A stretch of DNA of 64,000 bases from Candidatus Omnitrophota bacterium (GTDB lineage: Bacteria > Omnitrophota > 4484-213). The translations under genes and the position numbers were made by a program. The notes under the pieces were generated by a model. That model was not told where the DNA came from. It saw only the letters and a program-made list of their open reading frames with translations, and searched no databases. The DNA lies in contig QNCL01000001.1 of assembly GCA_003645805.1 (NCBI GenBank), positions 13,344 to 77,343 of the forward strand. The letters are read 5' to 3'. Shown in pieces: positions 29,323 to 43,277 of the stretch. Every line of letters starts with the position of its first letter. The stretch's first letter is position 1.

Positions 29323-29865
29323 ATGGAAGAGAGGTTGGTAGAAAAATTCAAAAGGGTTAAACTTCTTCTCTTAGATGTAGATGGAGTGCTCACAGAAGGG
29401 AGAATAATGTTTTTGGGAAACATAGAGGAAATAAAGTGCTTTGATGTATATGATGGATTAGGGGTGGTGTTGCTGAAAAGGGCAGGGATTAAAACTATAA
29501 TCATTACTGCCAAAAAGTCATCAGCGGTAAGAAAAAGGGCAAAGGAGATGGAGATAGAGGAGGTATATCAAGGAGTGCAGAATAAACTAAAAGTTTATCA
29601 AAAGATTCTCAAAAAACACAAGGTTCTTCCTGAGGAGATAGGTTTTATAGGAGATGAGATAATAGATCTACCGGTATTGGAAAAGGTAGGTTTAAGCATT
29701 GCTGTGCCCAACGCAGTTGAGGAAGTAAAGCAAAAGGTAGACTATATTACCCATAAAGAAGGAGGAAGAGGGGCGGTGCGCGAGGTTTGTGAAATAATCT
29801 TAAAAACTCAAGGAAAATGGGAAGGGGCAATAAAGCGATTTCTTAACCTTGAGAATTCTCATTAG
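29323..29865 (+). CDS. kdsC: 3-deoxy-D-manno-octulosonate 8-phosphate phosphatase
   Basis: HAD-family phosphatase releasing Kdo from Kdo-8-phosphate. 180 residues from the ATG at 29323 (an in-frame TTG at 29311 adds four). Motif I is LLLDVDGVLTEG with the nucleophile Asp; motif II is IITAKKSSAVRKRA; motif III/IV includes GFIGDEIIDLPVLEKVGLSIAVPNA. This size and the GDxxxD spacing match KdsC tetramers of the C0 HAD class. Directly after kdsD and three bases before coaE. Confidence 0.93.
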   Translation: MEERLVEKFKRVKLLLLDVDGVLTEGRIMFLGNIEEIKCFDVYDGLGVVLLKRAGIKTIIITAKKSSAVRKRAKEMEIEEVYQGVQNKLKVYQKILKKHKVLPEEIGFIGDEIIDLPVLEKVGLSIAVPNAVEEVKQKVDYITHKEGGRGAVREVCEIILKTQGKWEGAIKRFLNLENSH

Positions 29866-29867
29866 AG

Positions 29868-30428
29868 ATGCAAGCGGAGAAAGGAGGAAAGATAGTGATA
29901 GGAGTCACCGGAGGATTCTGTGCAGGAAAAACTACAGTATGCAACATCTTCAAGGAGTTAGACAAGGATATAGAGGTAATAGATGCTGACGAGATTGCCC
30001 ATAAACTCTTAAAGATACCCGATCCTGAGCAAAGGAAAAAGATGGCTGAGGAGATATTTGCCGATGAGGGCAGGATAAGAAGATGGGAAAGCACTCTCCA
30101 TCCTCTGATAATAGAGGAGATAAAAAAAAGGATAGAAGGAAGCAGGGCAAGGTTAATCCTTGTCGATGCTCCTCTTCTGATAGAAACAGGGACAGATAAA
30201 CTTGTAGATAAGATAATTGTGGTAAGGGCATCCTTGGATACCCAACTTTCTCGCTCCCAGAGCAGGGGTTTTTCTTCGCAGGATGCCCTAAGGAGGATAA
30301 AGCGTCAACTCCCTTTATCCGAGAAAATGAAGAAAGCAGATTATTTAATAGAGAATGATAAAGAGATAGAGGAAACAAGGAAGCAAGTAGAAGAAGTATG
30401 GAGGAGGATTGTACAATGCCTGAAGTAA
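29868..30428 (+). CDS. coaE: Dephospho-CoA kinase
   Basis: Last step of coenzyme A synthesis: phosphorylates the 3' hydroxyl of dephospho-CoA. 186 residues. The P-loop is [14 protein letters not shown], followed by [12 protein letters not shown] and the LID-type helix region [16 protein letters not shown]. The order of motifs and length fit the family (about 200). It starts three bases after kdsC and its last 13 bases overlap the rho start. Confidence 0.93.
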   Translation: MQAEKGGKIVIGVTGGFCAGKTTVCNIFKELDKDIEVIDADEIAHKLLKIPDPEQRKKMAEEIFADEGRIRRWESTLHPLIIEEIKKRIEGSRARLILVDAPLLIETGTDKLVDKIIVVRASLDTQLSRSQSRGFSSQDALRRIKRQLPLSEKMKKADYLIENDKEIEETRKQVEEVWRRIVQCLK

Positions 30429-31693
30429 TGAATATTGCCGAACTGAAACGCAAGAATATGAGCGAGTTAAACAAAATCGCTCGTGAGTTAGGGATTGAAG
30501 GAATAAGCGGTTTGCGGAAACAAGACCTTATCTTTCGCATCCTGCAAACTCAGACAGAAAAGAATGGTTTGATATTCGGAGAAGGCGTGCTGGAGACCTT
30601 ACAAGATGGCTTTGGTTTCCTAAGAAGCCCTAATTACAACTATCTCCCCTGTCCGGATGACATCTATATCTCTCCTTCTCAGATTAGAAAGTTCAACTTA
30701 TGCAAAGGGGATACGGTAAGTGGACAGATTCGTCCTCCTAAGGAAGGAGAGAAATACTTTGCGCTTCTGAAGATAGAAGCAGTGAACTTTGAGAATCCTG
30801 AGGCGACAAAGAATAAGGTGCTCTTTGATAACCTCACTCCCATCTACCCAAATGAAAGGTATATATTGGAGACTACTCCGGATGAAATCTCTATGCGCGT
30901 AATGGATCTTATCACCCCTGTAGGAAAAGGGCAAAGGGGTTTGATTGTTGCTCCTCCTTACAGTGGAAAAACTATCCTGCTCCAGAAGTTTGCCAATAGT
31001 ATCACCAAGAATTACCCTGATGTATTCTTGATTATCTTACTCATTGATGAGCGTCCAGAGGAGGTTACAGATATGCAAGAGTCGGTAAAAGCAGAGGTCA
31101 TCAGTTCTACATTTGATGAATCTGCAGAAAGGCATATTCAGGTAGCAGAGATGGTTCTGGAGAAGGCAAAAAGGTTGGTGGAGTATAAGAAGGATGTAGT
31201 GATCCTCTTAGATAGCATTACCCGTCTGGCCAGAGCCTATAATGCAGTAATGCCTCATAGCGGCAAGATTCTATCCGGAGGGTTAGACGCAGAGGCATTA
31301 CAGAAACCCAAAAGGTTCTTTGGGGCTGCCCGGAATGTAAAGGAGGGAGGAAGTTTGACTATCATTGCTACCGCTTTGGTGGATACAGGAAGCAGAATGG
31401 ATGATGTTATCTTTGAAGAGTTCAAAGGCACGGGAAATATGGAACTCCAGTTAGACCGTAACCTCTTCCAACGCCGTATCTATCCCGCTATTGATATAAA
31501 GCGCTCTAATACCCGTCATGAGGAGTTGCTCGTAAGCCCTGAAGAATTGTCAAAAATCTGGTTATTGAGAAAGATGCTTCAGGAGGTAAGCAGTGTAGAA
31601 GCAATGGAGTTGTTGATAGAAAGATTAAAAAAGACAAAGAATAATAAAGAGTTTTTAGCAACAATAAGAAATGTTTCTCGGGAGGAGTTATGA
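30416..31693 (+). CDS. rho: Transcription termination factor Rho
   Basis: Hexameric RNA helicase ending transcription at rut sites. 425 residues from the ATG at 30416, which has a very strong ribosome site (GGAGGAGG, 30400-30407) inside the coaE end; an ATG at 30398 would consume that site and is rejected. Domains: N-terminal Rho-N helical bundle ([20 protein letters not shown]), cold-shock-type RNA-binding fold ([13 protein letters not shown]), and the ATPase with Walker [12 protein letters not shown] and [13 protein letters not shown]. Length is like E. coli Rho (419). Its presence, with few hairpin terminators in the window, suggests termination is largely Rho-dependent. Confidence 0.97.
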   Translation: MPEVMNIAELKRKNMSELNKIARELGIEGISGLRKQDLIFRILQTQTEKNGLIFGEGVLETLQDGFGFLRSPNYNYLPCPDDIYISPSQIRKFNLCKGDTVSGQIRPPKEGEKYFALLKIEAVNFENPEATKNKVLFDNLTPIYPNERYILETTPDEISMRVMDLITPVGKGQRGLIVAPPYSGKTILLQKFANSITKNYPDVFLIILLIDERPEEVTDMQESVKAEVISSTFDESAERHIQVAEMVLEKAKRLVEYKKDVVILLDSITRLARAYNAVMPHSGKILSGGLDAEALQKPKRFFGAARNVKEGGSLTIIATALVDTGSRMDDVIFEEFKGTGNMELQLDRNLFQRRIYPAIDIKRSNTRHEELLVSPEELSKIWLLRKMLQEVSSVEAMELLIERLKKTKNNKEFLATIRNVSREEL

Positions 31694-31890
31694 AGAAAAA
31701 CATCCATCCACCGTATTATGAAACTACAATTACCTGTGCCTGTGGAGAAGTAATTCATACACGCTCTACGCGAAAGAACCTGCATGTGGAGATTTGTTCC
31801 AAGTGTCATCCTTTCTTTACAGGTAAAGAGAAACTGGTAGATTCTATGGGGAGAGTGGAAAGGTTTAGAAAGAAATACGAGAAGAAGTAA
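31690..31890 (+). CDS. rpmE: Ribosomal protein L31 (zinc-binding type)
   Basis: Large-subunit protein at the intersubunit bridge. 66 residues. Zinc ligands C16, C18 (ITCACG) and C37, C40 ([10 protein letters not shown]) are all present, so this is the C+ form. The ending [20 protein letters not shown] is classic. It overlaps the rho stop by four bases with the ribosome site GGGAGGAG inside rho; the rho-rpmE order is widespread. Confidence 0.97.
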   Translation: MKKNIHPPYYETTITCACGEVIHTRSTRKNLHVEICSKCHPFFTGKEKLVDSMGRVERFRKKYEKK

Positions 31891-31900
31891 AGTTCTCTTG

Positions 31901-31940
31901 ATTTGCCCTTTCCGAATAAGGAAAGCAAATAGGTTCTTTT
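31901..31940 (+). terminator. Possible intrinsic terminator after rpmE
   Basis: ATTTGC..TTTCC (31901-31913) pairs with GGAAAGCAAAT (31920-31930), 11 pairs with a two-cytosine bulge and a six-base loop, followed by AGGTTCTTTTA. The T tract is short and interrupted, so this is a weak terminator or an RNA-processing hairpin in the 53-base gap before ruvC. Confidence 0.4.
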
Positions 31941-31943
31941 ATA

Positions 31944-32417
31944 ATGCGAGTATTGGGAATTGATCCGGGAACAATTACTACCGGGTTTGGAATAGTAGAG
32001 AATAAAAAAGGGGAATTGCAGGTATGTGAGTATGGACTGATCAAAACCAAGAAAAAATCTGCTCCGGGAGAGAGATTAAACTATATCCATCAGGAAGTGA
32101 GCAAGATAATCGGAAGGAGCAAATTGGATATAATGGTTATAGAGGATATATTTCTGCATAAAAATTTCCGTTCGGCGGTAAGGATTGGAGAAGCAAGATG
32201 TTCAGCAATATTAGCCGCTCTAAAGCAGGGACTTAAGATCATAGAGTATCTGCCCACAGAGATAAAGCAGGCAGTAGTGGGTAATGGAAGGGCTTCCAAG
32301 ATACAGGTGCAGAGTATGGTAAAAAGGCTTCTTCATCTTCCCGTGTCTCCTCCTGCAGATGCTGCAGATGCTTTAGCAGCGGCTATCTGCCACTGTTATA
32401 GACAGAAATATGCTTGA
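31944..32417 (+). CDS. ruvC: Holliday junction resolvase RuvC
   Basis: Endonuclease that cuts Holliday junctions. 157 residues. The four acidic catalytic residues are visible: Asp in GIDPGT (D7), Glu in VIEDIFLHKN, and the two aspartates of PADAADALA near the C-terminus. It starts the ruvC-ruvA-ruvB set, with an eight-base overlap into ruvA. There is no clear Shine-Dalgarno before the ATG. Confidence 0.95.
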   Translation: MRVLGIDPGTITTGFGIVENKKGELQVCEYGLIKTKKKSAPGERLNYIHQEVSKIIGRSKLDIMVIEDIFLHKNFRSAVRIGEARCSAILAALKQGLKIIEYLPTEIKQAVVGNGRASKIQVQSMVKRLLHLPVSPPADAADALAAAICHCYRQKYA

Positions 32418-33000
32418 GTATATCCAGGGAATATTGAGAGTAAAGAAAGGGGAGTATATAGTGGTGGATGTAGGGGGAATTGGTTATAGGATTAGTGTTC
32501 CTCTCTCTGTGCTGGAAAGAATAGGAGAGTTGGAAAAGGAGGTGAGATTATTCATCTATCCTTATCTTTCTCTCTCAGGCAAGAGCGCAAGTATCAAACT
32601 CTATGGATTCCTTAGTTCAGAGGAAAAAGAGTTGTTTATCTCACTTCTCTCTATCTCAGGAATCGGACCGCGCATAGCCCTGGCTATCCTCTCCGGAAGC
32701 TCAGCAGATGATCTGCAGAAGGCAATTGCTAAGGGTAATTATCAGATACTCAGTCGTATTCCTGGAATTGGAAAGAAGACTGCTCAACGCATAATCCTTG
32801 AATTGAAGGAAAAGGTAGAGTTGCCCAAACTGGAAGAAGAGGAAGATATAGAAAGAGATGCTGTCTCTGCTCTGGTTTCTTTAGGGTATAAAAAACAGAG
32901 AGCGCAAGAGATGGTAAGCAAGGTGTTGAGGAAACAATCATCAGAGGAAATAGAATTAGAAAAGATTATTCGTGAAGCCCTATGCCAGTGCGTCCAATAA
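32410..33000 (+). CDS. ruvA: Holliday junction DNA helicase subunit RuvA
   Basis: Tetramer that grips the four-way junction and recruits RuvB. 196 residues: N-terminal OB fold ([15 protein letters not shown]), two helix-hairpin-helix motifs ([13 protein letters not shown] and [16 protein letters not shown]), and a C-terminal RuvB-binding helical domain ([20 protein letters not shown]). Overlaps ruvC by 8 and ruvB by 19 bases, so coupling is likely. Confidence 0.96.
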   Translation: MLEYIQGILRVKKGEYIVVDVGGIGYRISVPLSVLERIGELEKEVRLFIYPYLSLSGKSASIKLYGFLSSEEKELFISLLSISGIGPRIALAILSGSSADDLQKAIAKGNYQILSRIPGIGKKTAQRIILELKEKVELPKLEEEEDIERDAVSALVSLGYKKQRAQEMVSKVLRKQSSEEIELEKIIREALCQCVQ

Positions 33001-34007
33001 CCCCATTAAAAGAAAACGAGGATACAGAGTATGAGAATATCCTCCGCCCTTCCTCCTGGAAATACTTTGTGGGGCAGGAGAGATTGAAGAAGAACCTCAG
33101 AATCTTTATTCAAGCAGCAAAGCAAAGAAATGAGTGTTTAGACCATCTCTTGTTTTTTGGACCTCCCGGATTAGGAAAAACTACCTTGGCTTATATTGTT
33201 GCTAAAGAAATGGGGGTGCAAATAAAAGTTTCCTCAGGGACGATATTAGAGCGCCCTGGAGATTTAGCCGGTTTGCTTACTAATCTAAAGCGAGGGGAGG
33301 TGTTATTTATTGATGAGATTCACCGCCTTCCGCGAGTAGTAGAGGAGTATCTCTACTCGGCAATGGAAGACTATTCTCTGGATATCATCCTGGATAAAGG
33401 ACCTAATGCTCGTTCTGTTAAACTCCGCCTTGCTCCCTTTACCTTGATAGGAGCCACTACTCGCAGTGGTCTTCTCACCTCTCCTTTAAGATCACGCTTT
33501 GGGGTGATTAGCCGACTGGATTATTATTCTCCTTCAGAGTTATGCGAGATCATCCTTAACTCCAGCAGACTTCTGAATCTGGATATCGATCGCGAAGGGG
33601 CAGAGGAGATCGCTTTGCGCTCCAGAGGGACTCCCCGCATTGCTAATCGTTTGCTCCGAAGAATAAGAGACTATGCCCAAGTAGAGGGGAAGGGAAAGGT
33701 TAGCAAAGAGATTGCGGAAAGGGCTCTGGAGATGCTGGAGGTAGATAAACTTGGCTTGGACGAAATGGACAAGAGGATTCTGGAGACAATTATCAGCAAA
33801 TTTAATGGTGGCCCTGTAGGAATAAGCACTATTGCAGTAGCAGTGGGTGAGGAGGAGGATACTCTTGAGGAGATCTATGAGCCCTATCTTATTCAGGAGG
33901 GTTTTCTTCAGCGCACTCCTCAAGGGCGGATTGCTACAGAGAAGGCATATAAACATTTCGGTTTTTCCTTTATGGGAAATCGCCAAAGAAGAATAAAATG
34001 GGATTAG
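32982..34007 (+). CDS. ruvB: Holliday junction DNA helicase subunit RuvB
   Basis: AAA+ motor driving branch migration. 341 residues. It begins [33 protein letters not shown], then Walker [13 protein letters not shown], Walker [12 protein letters not shown], the sensor stretch [20 protein letters not shown], and a C-terminal winged helix ending [13 protein letters not shown]. Complete and canonical. Confidence 0.97.
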   Translation: MPVRPITPLKENEDTEYENILRPSSWKYFVGQERLKKNLRIFIQAAKQRNECLDHLLFFGPPGLGKTTLAYIVAKEMGVQIKVSSGTILERPGDLAGLLTNLKRGEVLFIDEIHRLPRVVEEYLYSAMEDYSLDIILDKGPNARSVKLRLAPFTLIGATTRSGLLTSPLRSRFGVISRLDYYSPSELCEIILNSSRLLNLDIDREGAEEIALRSRGTPRIANRLLRRIRDYAQVEGKGKVSKEIAERALEMLEVDKLGLDEMDKRILETIISKFNGGPVGISTIAVAVGEEEDTLEEIYEPYLIQEGFLQRTPQGRIATEKAYKHFGFSFMGNRQRRIKWD

Positions 34008-34216
34008 AGTTGATAGGAAGATTTATGATTCTATCAGGGATAATCTTGCTTCTTCTGGGAGGAATATTTATAATGGCAAAGAATATTCCTTTTATAGGAC
34101 ATCTACCCGGAGATATCCTTATCCGAAAGGAAAACTTCTCCTTTTATTTTCCCTTGACTACCTGTATTCTCCTCAGCCTGCTCTTTTCTTTAATCTTCTG
34201 GCTCTTTCACCGATGA
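33998..34216 (+). CDS. DUF2905 family small membrane protein
   Basis: 72 residues with two hydrophobic helices (about 5-27 and 50-70) separated by [23 protein letters not shown], the conserved connector of DUF2905. The function of this family is unknown. It overlaps ruvB by ten bases and the SpoIID-like gene by four; its placement next to ruvB recurs in other bacteria by general knowledge, but no functional link is established. Confidence 0.85.
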   Translation: MGLELIGRFMILSGIILLLLGGIFIMAKNIPFIGHLPGDILIRKENFSFYFPLTTCILLSLLFSLIFWLFHR

Positions 34217-35367
34217 ATCTTTTTCTTACTCTACTGGTTTTTATTATTACCTGTTTCTCCTCTATATCTCCTGCTTACGGCTTAGCCACTCCTCCTCTGG
34301 AGCAAAGGTATTTTATTCGCGTGGCTATATTAAAAGAAGCAAAAGAGTTCACTCTCTCGGTAAAAGGAAGATTTGAGATATGCGCTCCTTATACTGACCA
34401 GGTACTGCAGGAGAGCCAAGGTCTGCATAAAGCCAAGGTAGTGCCTATCCCTGCAGGAATAAAGATTAATAAATATCCCTTTAAGATTTGCGCAATAAAG
34501 ATTAAACCTAAAAGAGAAGCGGCTATCTTCTTAAATAGATATCGTCTGCGAGGTAATCTGGAGATTATTCGTCAGAAGAATGGAAGATTATTGGCTATTA
34601 ATGAAGTAGATATTGAGGACTATCTGTGTGGAGTTTTGCGCGCCGAGGTTTCTCCTCACTGGCCTATGGAGGTTTTGAAAGCCCAAGCGGTAGCCGCTCG
34701 CACTTTTGCTCTCTATCAGGCTCTGGCAAACAAGGACAAAGACTATGCGCTAGATAACACCATCTATTCTCAACTATATGGAGGAGTAAGACAGGAAACC
34801 TGGCGCACAAGGCGAGCAGTTTATCAAACAAAAGGAGAGGTATTGAAGTATAAAGGAAAACTCTTTCCTGCCTTCTTTCATGCTATCTGTGGAGGACATA
34901 CAGAGGATGCAAGTAAACTCTGGAAGATAGACATTCCTCCTTTGAAAGGAGTGAATTGTCCGTTTTGTTTCCGTTCCCCTTATTATCATTGGAGAGCCAG
35001 AATTCCTTTAGAGAGGATAAGAGAAAGATTAAATAAAGAAGGATACAAGATAGAAAAGATTCTTTCTCTCTCCTGTCTAGGGTATGATGAAAGTGGACGA
35101 GTGGAAAGGATAGAGATAAGGACAAAGAAAAGAGAAGTAGAGATACCCGCAAACAGGTTTCGTTTACTTATCGGGTCAAATTTGATTCGGAGCACAAATT
35201 TTAGAGTTAAAACAAGAGGAGATAAAGTAATATTTGAAGGGATCGGCTGGGGGCATGGGGTAGGTCTCTGTCAGTGGGGAGCATATTTTATGGCAAAAAG
35301 AGGATTTGATTACCATCAAATTTTAGAGTATTATTATCCCCAGGCGAAGATCGTTAGGCTATACTAA
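34213..35367 (+). CDS. SpoIID/LytB domain protein
   Basis: Predicted secreted peptidoglycan-acting protein, 384 residues, with a signal peptide (about 1-23, ending AYG). The SpoIID domain is recognisable from YLCGVLRAEVSPHWPMEVLK and AQAVAARTFALYQ, through CGGHTEDASKLW, to the C-terminal HGVGLCQWGAYFMAKRGFDY and EYYYP. Bacillus SpoIID is a lytic transglycosylase in engulfment, but homologs are common in non-sporulating bacteria, where they are thought to trim cell-wall glycan. Four-base overlap with the upstream DUF2905 gene. No spore genes are seen, so a general wall role is the likely reading. Confidence 0.88.
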   Translation: MNLFLTLLVFIITCFSSISPAYGLATPPLEQRYFIRVAILKEAKEFTLSVKGRFEICAPYTDQVLQESQGLHKAKVVPIPAGIKINKYPFKICAIKIKPKREAAIFLNRYRLRGNLEIIRQKNGRLLAINEVDIEDYLCGVLRAEVSPHWPMEVLKAQAVAARTFALYQALANKDKDYALDNTIYSQLYGGVRQETWRTRRAVYQTKGEVLKYKGKLFPAFFHAICGGHTEDASKLWKIDIPPLKGVNCPFCFRSPYYHWRARIPLERIRERLNKEGYKIEKILSLSCLGYDESGRVERIEIRTKKREVEIPANRFRLLIGSNLIRSTNFRVKTRGDKVIFEGIGWGHGVGLCQWGAYFMAKRGFDYHQILEYYYPQAKIVRLY

Positions 35368-35394
35368 GAAGCCAAAAATAGGCAAGGAGGAACA

Positions 35395-35685
35395 ATGTTT
35401 GTATCTATAATGCAAATTTCTGGTAGAGAAAACCTATTTGTGAGTATGCTTCCTCTGTTTTTGATATTTGCTATCTTTTATTTCCTGCTTATCCTTCCTC
35501 AACAGAGAATGAGAAAGGAGCATCAAATAATGCTTTCCAAACTCTCCAAAGGAGATAGAGTAATTACTAATGGGGGTATTTATGCCACGGTAATAGAGGT
35601 TAAGGGGAATATCGTGGTGTTGAAGATCAGCGAAAATACAAAGATAGAGATTCAGAAAGAAGCAATAGCGCAGAAACTGAAATAA
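35395..35685 (+). CDS. yajC: Preprotein translocase auxiliary subunit YajC
   Basis: Small membrane partner of SecDF in protein export. 96 residues: a short N-terminus, one membrane helix (LPLFLIFAIFYFLLILP, about residues 17-33), then the conserved cytoplasmic stretch PQQRMRKEHQIMLSKLSKGDRVITNGGIYATV. AGGAGG just before the ATG is a strong ribosome site. secD and secF, often next to it, are not here. Confidence 0.93.
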   Translation: MFVSIMQISGRENLFVSMLPLFLIFAIFYFLLILPQQRMRKEHQIMLSKLSKGDRVITNGGIYATVIEVKGNIVVLKISENTKIEIQKEAIAQKLK

Positions 35686-35697
35686 GAGATCTTTAAG

Positions 35698-39649
<3,952 letters not shown>

Positions 39650-39660
<11 letters not shown>

Positions 39661-40306
39661 ACGGAAAGAGAGAGGAAAGTTTATTACCTTTGAGGGAACA
39701 GAGGGAAGTGGCAAATCTACCCAGATACAGCTAAGCATAGAGTTTTTGCAAAGCAAAGGTTTCTCTGTGGTGTTTACCCATGAACCCGGGGGAACAAGGA
39801 TTGGAGAGAGAATAAGAGATATTTTATTAAAGAAAGAGTATAAGGAAATGGATGATTACTGCGAGACATTTCTTTTCTTTGCTTCGCGCGCCCAGTTGAT
39901 AAAGGAGGTAATAAACCCTGCACTTAGTGAGGGCAAGATAGTGCTCTGCGACCGTTTTTTGGATGCTACTATCTGCTATCAGGGCTATGGAAATGGAATA
40001 GATATTGAGTTTATACACCAGATGAGCCGCTTTATAGATATTAAGCCCGATTTAACCATTCTTCTGGATATAGAACCAGAGGAAGGGTTGAAGAGATTAA
40101 GGGAAAAGGACAGAATAGAAGAGAGAGACCTGGGTTATTATCAAAGAGTGAGAAGAGGGTATCTGGAGTTGGCTAAAAGAGAACCGAGAAGGATAAAGGT
40201 AATAAAAGTGGAGGGAGTAGAGAAGACAAGAAAGAGGATAGAAGAAACACTGAGGGAGTTTCTGCTTCTTCCCAGAGAAGATGAAAAGGGTGATAGAGGG
40301 GTTTAA
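39650..40306 (+). CDS. tmk: Thymidylate kinase
   Basis: Phosphorylates dTMP to dTDP. 218 residues. The P-loop is FEGTEGSGKSTQ, the DR motif is VLCDRFLDATICYQGYG, and the substrate loop contains HEPGGTRIGERIRDILL. The LID region (RLREKDRIEERDLGYYQRVRRGYLELA) is intact. Overlaps the ftsB-like gene by 11 bases and holB by 26; the tmk-holB order is common. Confidence 0.96.
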
Positions 40307-41114
40307 GGAAGCAATAAGAAAGAATAGGGTAGGGCACAGCTATCTGTTTGTAGGAGGAAACGAAGAGGCGAGAAAAATAGGAATAAAGTTTGCGCAAATG
40401 CTTAATTGCGAACAAAAAGAAGGAGAGATATGTGGTTCTTGTTATTCCTGCCAGAAACTCGATGCTCTCACCCATCCTGACTTAGAGATAATTAGCGTAG
40501 ATGAGTTTCGGGAGGAAAACAAAGAGAATAGAAGATCCGATTCGCTAAAGATAGAGCAGATAAGAAAACTAAAAACCTGGATATCCTTGAAGCCTTATTG
40601 TGCAAGATATAAGATAGGTTTTATTCTGGATGCCCAGTTGCTTACCGAAGAGGCGTCCAATGCTTTATTAAAGACCTTGGAGGAGCCTCCTATTCATTCT
40701 TTGCTCATTATCTTTGCAGATTCTACTTACTCTCTTGTTCCCACTATAGTCTCTCGCTGTCAGATAATAAGATTTCCTGCAGGACAAGTAAAGACCGAGG
40801 ATATACACTCTGCGCTCACTCTTCTCCAGGATAAAGAGGCTTTACTGAGCAAGTCAAGGTTAGAATGGAAGGAGATATTACACACAGGGCTTCGGTGGTG
40901 GAGGGACATTCTCATCTTCAAACTCTGTGCAGAGAGCAAGGTTCTGTTTAACAAAGAAAAGATAGAACTAATCAGGAAAGAAAGCGAGAGATATTCCTTG
41001 GAACAGGTAAAAAGGAAGATGGAGGTTCTGGAGAAGAGTTATAACCTTATAAATCGCAATCTTAATCCTAAGATAGTGTTTGCAAATATGCTCGAGGGCT
41101 TAAAAGATGTTTGA
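40281..41114 (+). CDS. holB: DNA polymerase III delta prime subunit
   Basis: Clamp-loader stator subunit. 277 residues, on the short side for the family. The AAA+ fold is visible, but the P-loop position reads VGGNEEARKI, a degenerate Walker A as expected for delta prime, which does not hydrolyse ATP. A zinc module with four cysteines (CEQKEGEICGSCYSCQ) and the SRC-type arginine finger in VSRCQIIRFP are present. The stretch NALLKTLEEPP is characteristic. It overlaps the next gene by eight bases. Confidence 0.9.
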   Translation: MKRVIEGFKEAIRKNRVGHSYLFVGGNEEARKIGIKFAQMLNCEQKEGEICGSCYSCQKLDALTHPDLEIISVDEFREENKENRRSDSLKIEQIRKLKTWISLKPYCARYKIGFILDAQLLTEEASNALLKTLEEPPIHSLLIIFADSTYSLVPTIVSRCQIIRFPAGQVKTEDIHSALTLLQDKEALLSKSRLEWKEILHTGLRWWRDILIFKLCAESKVLFNKEKIELIRKESERYSLEQVKRKMEVLEKSYNLINRNLNPKIVFANMLEGLKDV

Positions 41115-41796
41115 AGTGGTGGAGGTAAAGGTCAGAGAAGGAGGAGGAATCTTCTATTACAGTACCAATGGTCTTAATCTAAATGTAGGAGATTGTGTAA
41201 TTATCGAAGCAGAGCGAGGAATAGACTACGGAGAGGTAATCTCTCCTCGAGAGGTTATATTAGATAGTGAAGTAGAGCATCCTTTGCGTCGTGTCATTCG
41301 CAAAGCCACTCGTGAGGATATAGAGAAAATCAAAAAGAATAAGGAAGAGGCGAAAAAAGCGTTTGGAATTTGTTTAAAGAAGATAGATAAGCATAAGTTA
41401 GAGATGAAGTTAATTCAAGCAGAGTATTCCTTTGATAGAAGCAAGATAATCTTCTACTTTACCGCAAAAGGAAGGATAGATTTCAGGAAGTTGGTAAGAG
41501 ATTTGGCTACTATATTCAAGATAAGAATAGAGATGAGGCAAATCGGGGTGCGTGATGAGGCAAAGTTGCGGGGAGGATTTGGACCTTGCGGTTTGCCTCT
41601 TTGCTGTACTACATTCCTGAAGGAGTTCAGTAGCGTGACTCTCCAGATGGCCAGAAATCAAAATCTCCCTTTAAATCCTAATAAGATATCGGGGTTATGT
41701 GGGAGACTGATGTGTTGCCTAACCTATGAACACTCTGATTATGCTAATGAAAAGGAGAAGAGAAAAGAAAAAAAGAAAGAGGAGGGAAAGGAATGA
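41107..41796 (+). CDS. PSP1 domain protein (RicT/YaaT-like)
   Basis: 229 residues. The PSP1 domain is clear: VIIEAERGIDYGEV near the N-terminus, VRDLATIFKIRIEMRQIGVRDEAKLRGGFGPCGLPLCC in the middle, and GLCGRLMCCLTYEH toward the end. The conserved cysteines (GPCG, LCC, CGRLMCC) can hold an Fe-S cluster in Bacillus RicT, which with RicA and RicF controls RNA maturation by RNase Y. Those partners are not in the window. The gene sits between holB and metG, the same order as in many bacteria. Confidence 0.9.
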   Translation: MFEVVEVKVREGGGIFYYSTNGLNLNVGDCVIIEAERGIDYGEVISPREVILDSEVEHPLRRVIRKATREDIEKIKKNKEEAKKAFGICLKKIDKHKLEMKLIQAEYSFDRSKIIFYFTAKGRIDFRKLVRDLATIFKIRIEMRQIGVRDEAKLRGGFGPCGLPLCCTTFLKEFSSVTLQMARNQNLPLNPNKISGLCGRLMCCLTYEHSDYANEKEKRKEKKKEEGKE

Positions 41797-43277
41797 AGTT
41801 TTATATTACTACTCCTTTATATTATATAAATGCTGAACCCCACATTGGTCATTCTTACACCAATATCGCTGCTGATTGTTTAGCCCGATATATGCGTCAA
41901 CTCTATGGTGAGGAGAGTGTATATTTACTTACAGGCACTGATGAGCATGGACAGAAGATAAAGAAAGCGGCTCAGCAAGCAGGCAAGGATCCCAAGGAGT
42001 TTGCGGATACAGTGGTAGAGCAATTTAAACACCTGTGGAAGGTGTTAGATATCTCCTATAACGATTTTATTCGCACTACTGAGCAAAGGCATATCAATAC
42101 AGTAAAGCGGGTGCTGGAGATTCTATATAGAAAAGGAGACATCTATTTAGCCAAATATGAGGGATGGTATTGCACACCCTGCGAGACCTTCTGGCCAAGT
42201 TCGCAGGTAAGTAAAGAACAATGTCCTGATTGTCAAAGACCTGTGGAGAGGGTGAAAGAAAAAAATTACTTCTTTAGGCTGTCCAAATATCAAGATTGGT
42301 TAATCAACCATATTCACACCCATCCTTGTTTTATCCGCCCTTCTGTGCGTTCCCGGGAAATCCTGAGTTTCCTCCAACAACCCCTTACTGACCTGTGTAT
42401 CTCTCGTCCACGCGAGCGTTTAAGTTGGGGAATAGAACTTCCTTTTGATTCTTCCTATGTAACATATGTATGGTTTGATGCCTTGATTAACTATATTAGT
42501 GCAGTAGGAACATTTGATAGTCAAGACAGATATCATTCTCGCTGGTGGCCTGCAGACTTGCATCTGGTAGGGAAAGATATTCTCAGACAGCACGCAATAT
42601 ACTGGCCTATTATGCTCTATGCTCTGGGTATAGAGCCTCCGAAGACAATCTTTGCCCATGGCTGGTGGTTGATGGGCAAAGACAAGATGTCCAAATCCCG
42701 CGGGAATATCATCTCTCCTTATACAATAGTGGAGAGGTTTGGAGTGGATGTATATCGATACTTTCTGCTTAAGGATGTTCCTTTTGGCCAGGATGGACAC
42801 TTCTCAGAGGAAGCAGTGATTAAGAGGTTTAATAGTGACCTAGCCAATGACCTGGGAAACTTAGTGCATCGCACTCTCTCAATGATAGAAAAGTATCTGG
42901 AAGGAAAGCCTCCAAAGGAAAGAGAGTGCAGGGACAGAGAAGAAACGGAAATAGAGAGGAAAATAGAGAACCTTCCTTCCCAGATTAGAAACTCTCTCTC
43001 TGCAGAGAACGATTTTAATTTTGCCTTTGCGCTTGAGCAGATATGGGAGTTGGTAAATATGGCTAATAAGTTTATTGAGGAAACAAAACCCTGGATTTTG
43101 CTCAAGGAGAAGAAAACAGAGAAACTGGAAAGATTCCTCTTTCTTTTATTAAAGGCGATAAAAAAGATAGCGGAATCCTTGCAAGCGTTTATGCCTCAGA
43201 CTGCCAGAGTGATTTTAGAGCATTTAGAGAAGGAAGAGATAAAAAAGGGGAAGGCTTTATTTCCGAGGATAAGATGA
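41793..43277 (+). CDS. metG: Methionyl-tRNA synthetase
   Basis: Class I synthetase charging both initiator and elongator tRNA-Met. 494 residues; the C-terminal tRNA-binding extension found in E. coli MetG is absent, as in many short bacterial forms. The HIGH motif is AEPHIGHSYTN and KMSKS is KDKMSKSRGN. The zinc-binding connective peptide has the cysteines of YCTPCETFWP and QCPDCQRPVE. Overlaps its neighbours by four bases on each side. Confidence 0.96.
   Translation: MKFYITTPLYYINAEPHIGHSYTNIAADCLARYMRQLYGEESVYLLTGTDEHGQKIKKAAQQAGKDPKEFADTVVEQFKHLWKVLDISYNDFIRTTEQRHINTVKRVLEILYRKGDIYLAKYEGWYCTPCETFWPSSQVSKEQCPDCQRPVERVKEKNYFFRLSKYQDWLINHIHTHPCFIRPSVRSREILSFLQQPLTDLCISRPRERLSWGIELPFDSSYVTYVWFDALINYISAVGTFDSQDRYHSRWWPADLHLVGKDILRQHAIYWPIMLYALGIEPPKTIFAHGWWLMGKDKMSKSRGNIISPYTIVERFGVDVYRYFLLKDVPFGQDGHFSEEAVIKRFNSDLANDLGNLVHRTLSMIEKYLEGKPPKERECRDREETEIERKIENLPSQIRNSLSAENDFNFAFALEQIWELVNMANKFIEETKPWILLKEKKTEKLERFLFLLLKAIKKIAESLQAFMPQTARVILEHLEKEEIKKGKALFPRIR

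Noticed and set aside
31940..31945. TATAAT overlapping the ruvC start codon
   Set aside because: It contains the ATG itself and has no -35 box at a proper distance.
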